A stretch of 64,000 nt of DNA. Source: Aeromicrobium terrae. Lineage in GTDB: Bacteria > Actinomycetota > Actinomycetes > Propionibacteriales > Nocardioidaceae. Below the pieces are notes generated by a model, which did no database searches, was not told the DNA's origin, and was given only the letters and a program-made list of their open reading frames with translations. This document shows positions 63,633 through 64,000 of the stretch, in pieces. The DNA is taken from assembly GCF_008039565.1 (NCBI RefSeq), contig NZ_VDUX01000002.1, positions 372,001 through 436,000 on the forward strand, written 5' to 3'. Each line of letters opens with the position of its first letter. The first letter of the stretch is position 1. The position numbers and the translations under genes were made by a program.

Positions 63633-64000
63633 CTAGTCGAAGTCGGGGAGCTCGCGCTTCATGACCTTTCCCGTGGGATTGCGGGGCAGCTCGTCGAGGA
63701 ACTTCGTCTTGCGCGGCACGGCGAACCGGGCGACGTGCTCCTTGGCGTACGCGACGATGTCGTCGTGCTCGAGCGAGGCACCGTTCTTGACGACCACGTA
63801 CGCCGCGAGCGCCTGGCCCCAGTCCTTGTCGTCGATGCCGGTGACGACGACGTCGGCGATGTCCTCGTGCTTGATGAGGGCGTCCTCGAGCTCGCGCGGG
63901 AAGACGTTCTCGCCGCCGGAGACGATCATGTCGTCGTCGCGGCCGGAGACGAACAGGCGGCCGTCCTCGTCGAAGTGCCCGAGGTCGCCGGTGCTCATCA
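63633..64000 (-). CDS. AMP-dependent acyl-CoA synthetase, C-terminal part
   Basis: The 3' end of a gene that runs off the window. The visible 121 or so residues include STGDLGHFDEDGRLFVSGRDDDMIVSGGENVFP (motifs A7-A8, the hinge region) and PRNPTGKVMKREL with the catalytic A10 lysine. This is the fatty-acid/acyl-CoA ligase branch of the adenylate-forming superfamily. The chain-length preference cannot be judged without the N-terminal domain. Confidence 0.93.
   Translation of the reverse strand, partial: MSTGDLGHFDEDGRLFVSGRDDDMIVSGGENVFPRELEDALIKHEDIADVVVTGIDDKDWGQALAAYVVVKNGASLEHDDIVAYAKEHVARFAVPRKTKFLDELPRNPTGKVMKRELPDFD

Overview
The window is a 64 kb stretch of high-GC, densely packed actinobacterial chromosome. 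Mycothiol-type redox logic, a SepX divisome gene, a DUF2530/DUF3027 neighbourhood, a methylmalonyl-CoA mutase operon and many TAnnnT boxes 6-7 bases before start codons all point to Actinomycetota. The gene content and the repeat style suggest the Nocardioidaceae (Aeromicrobium or Nocardioides-like); that placement is inference, not a database match.

Layout. 1-1410: the right end of a tRNA-Ala-associated integrative element (xis-like gene, tyrosine integrase, tRNA-Ala). 1441-7250: a housekeeping block read leftward (UDP-glucose pyrophosphorylase, moeA, moaC, mog, GNAT, sepX) and a divergent 5-formyl-THF cyclo-ligase. 7207-17646: cell-envelope genes (NlpC/P60 hydrolase, penicillin-acylase-like enzyme, a 1391-residue secreted beta-helix/Ig protein, two CNNM/CorC-type CBS proteins). 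17674-22115: FmdB zinc ribbon, SAF protein, mscL, a 55-residue conserved-looking small protein, an epimerase-like protein, a NagD-type phosphatase and a lipoprotein esterase. 22156-26426: tRNA-Arg(CCT) followed by an arsenic cluster (AqpS-like aquaporin, arsC, arsR, flavoprotein, MFS). 26416-29249: a MarR/cupin pair, a TIGR03086 protein, TfoX and topoisomerase IB. 29236-37757: oxidoreductase/PGPGW pair, cyclopropane-fatty-acid-synthase-like methyltransferase with DUF1295 and SRPBCC genes, a DtxR regulator, photolyase, a hotdog-like protein and an MFS. 37851-43734: a large MMPL protein, pdxH, citrate synthase and an aldo/keto reductase. 43947-45973: tandem secreted serine proteases. 46059-52679: meaB, a padR-HAAS pair and mutB/mutA. 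52741-53587: a gamma-carbonic-anhydrase gene flanked by two inverted arrays of a 22-bp repeat. 53588-64000: NCS2 purine permease, secreted propeller-like protein, DUF2530, two MFS transporters, DUF3027, extradiol dioxygenase, cold-shock protein, YihY, a methyltransferase and a truncated acyl-CoA synthetase.

How the parts work together. MutA/MutB and MeaB form the propionyl-CoA to succinyl-CoA branch. The moe/moa/mog genes make molybdenum cofactor. AqpS-like channel, ArsC and ArsR fit the reduce-and-leak arsenate detoxification scheme, here joined to a flavoprotein-MFS pair under the same ArsR-type operators. Several regulators sit beside their likely targets with visible paired palindromes (arsR, marR, padR).

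The most unusual structures are the inverted 22-bp arrays around the carbonic-anhydrase gene, the ArsR-linked flavoprotein/MFS extension, the small coupled 55-residue gene missed by length filters, five convergent gene pairs that share a CTAG stop overlap, and several families of palindromic intergenic repeats, one of them read in frame inside sepX. No CRISPR array, rRNA, insertion sequence or obvious biosynthetic cluster was seen. No gap of more than 300 bases lacks a gene.
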